Below are positions 64,000 through 64,000 of a stretch of DNA of 64,000 bases, piece by piece. The notes below the pieces were generated by a model. The model had not been told where the DNA came from, did not search any database, and was given only the letters and a program-made list of their open reading frames with translations. Every line of letters begins with the position of its first letter. The stretch's first letter is position 1. A program made the position numbers and the translations under genes. Source of the stretch: JAICYJ01 sp963797565 (GTDB lineage: Bacteria; Actinomycetota; Thermoleophilia; Gaiellales; JAICJC01). The stretch covers positions 248,001-312,000 of the forward strand of contig CAWCPM010000002.1 of the NCBI GenBank assembly GCA_963797565.1, written 5' to 3'.

Positions 64000-64000
64000 C

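Noticed and set aside
1..64000. CRISPR arrays, insertion sequences and rRNA genes
   Set aside because: No regularly spaced repeats, transposase genes or rRNA signatures were seen on reading the window.

Overview
The window is GC-rich bacterial DNA carrying a complete actinobacterial-type cell-wall and division cluster: mraZ to murB, then ftsQ and ftsZ, with no ftsA. Together with a short primary sigma factor, a split glycine decarboxylase (gcvPA/gcvPB), a Tad pilus operon and an NrtR-controlled NAD salvage operon, this points to an actinobacterium, possibly a deep lineage such as Thermoleophilia. The lineage is an inference. MurE carries the DNPR motif of meso-diaminopimelate-adding enzymes. 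Many housekeeping genes (ftsI, murE, murC, murB, pncB) need one-base indels to read through. This suggests uncorrected sequencing errors rather than biology, so frameshifts elsewhere in the window should be read with caution.

Layout. 1-2.7 kb: endonuclease IV (cut by the window edge), the ribosome-rescue factor ArfB, a reductase-like protein, an L,D-transpeptidase. 2.8-8.6 kb: a Na+/H+ antiporter and the glycine cleavage operon gcvT-H-PA-PB. 8.8-24.7 kb: the dcw cluster on the minus strand, preceded by four MraZ-type TGGGN boxes overlapping a promoter. 24.9-27.4 kb: an NlpC/P60 hydrolase and the sigma factor. 27.5-31.2 kb: the NAD salvage operon nrtR-pncB-(pncA-nadE), the last an in-frame fusion. 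31.3-34.6 kb: aldehyde dehydrogenase, DoxX-like protein, Flp-type pilin, alpha/beta hydrolase. 34.6-39.5 kb: Tad pilus assembly genes. 58.3-64 kb: a response regulator, then DUF4239, DUF192, FHA, RidA, a 2-hydroxyacid dehydrogenase, dodecin and a cupin.

The accessory part is a roughly 17.8 kb island (39777-57571) that interrupts a sensor histidine kinase gene inside the N-box of its ATPase domain. The 5' part of the kinase lies at 57572-58267 and the 3' part at 39486-39779. Both ends share the trinucleotide GTT, and joining them restores a perfect kinase reading frame. A large serine recombinase sits directly inside the left end. In the uninterrupted state, the response regulator, kinase and Tad genes would form one operon with stop/start overlaps, so the island also cuts the Tad genes off from their upstream promoter.

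The island's left half is unlike its host. It contains a decayed YaaC-like gene, about 1.9 kb of extremely purine-rich, cytosine-poor sequence (226 consecutive bases without C), small basic proteins, and an HNH nuclease gene with in-frame stops. The right half carries DNA-targeting genes: two tandem DNA methyltransferases, a tyrosine-recombinase remnant, a uracil-DNA-glycosylase-like protein and an EVE plus GIY-YIG nuclease fusion that looks like a modification-dependent restriction enzyme. It also carries a processive-type glycosyltransferase and three NTF2-like proteins. No phage structural or conjugation genes were recognised.
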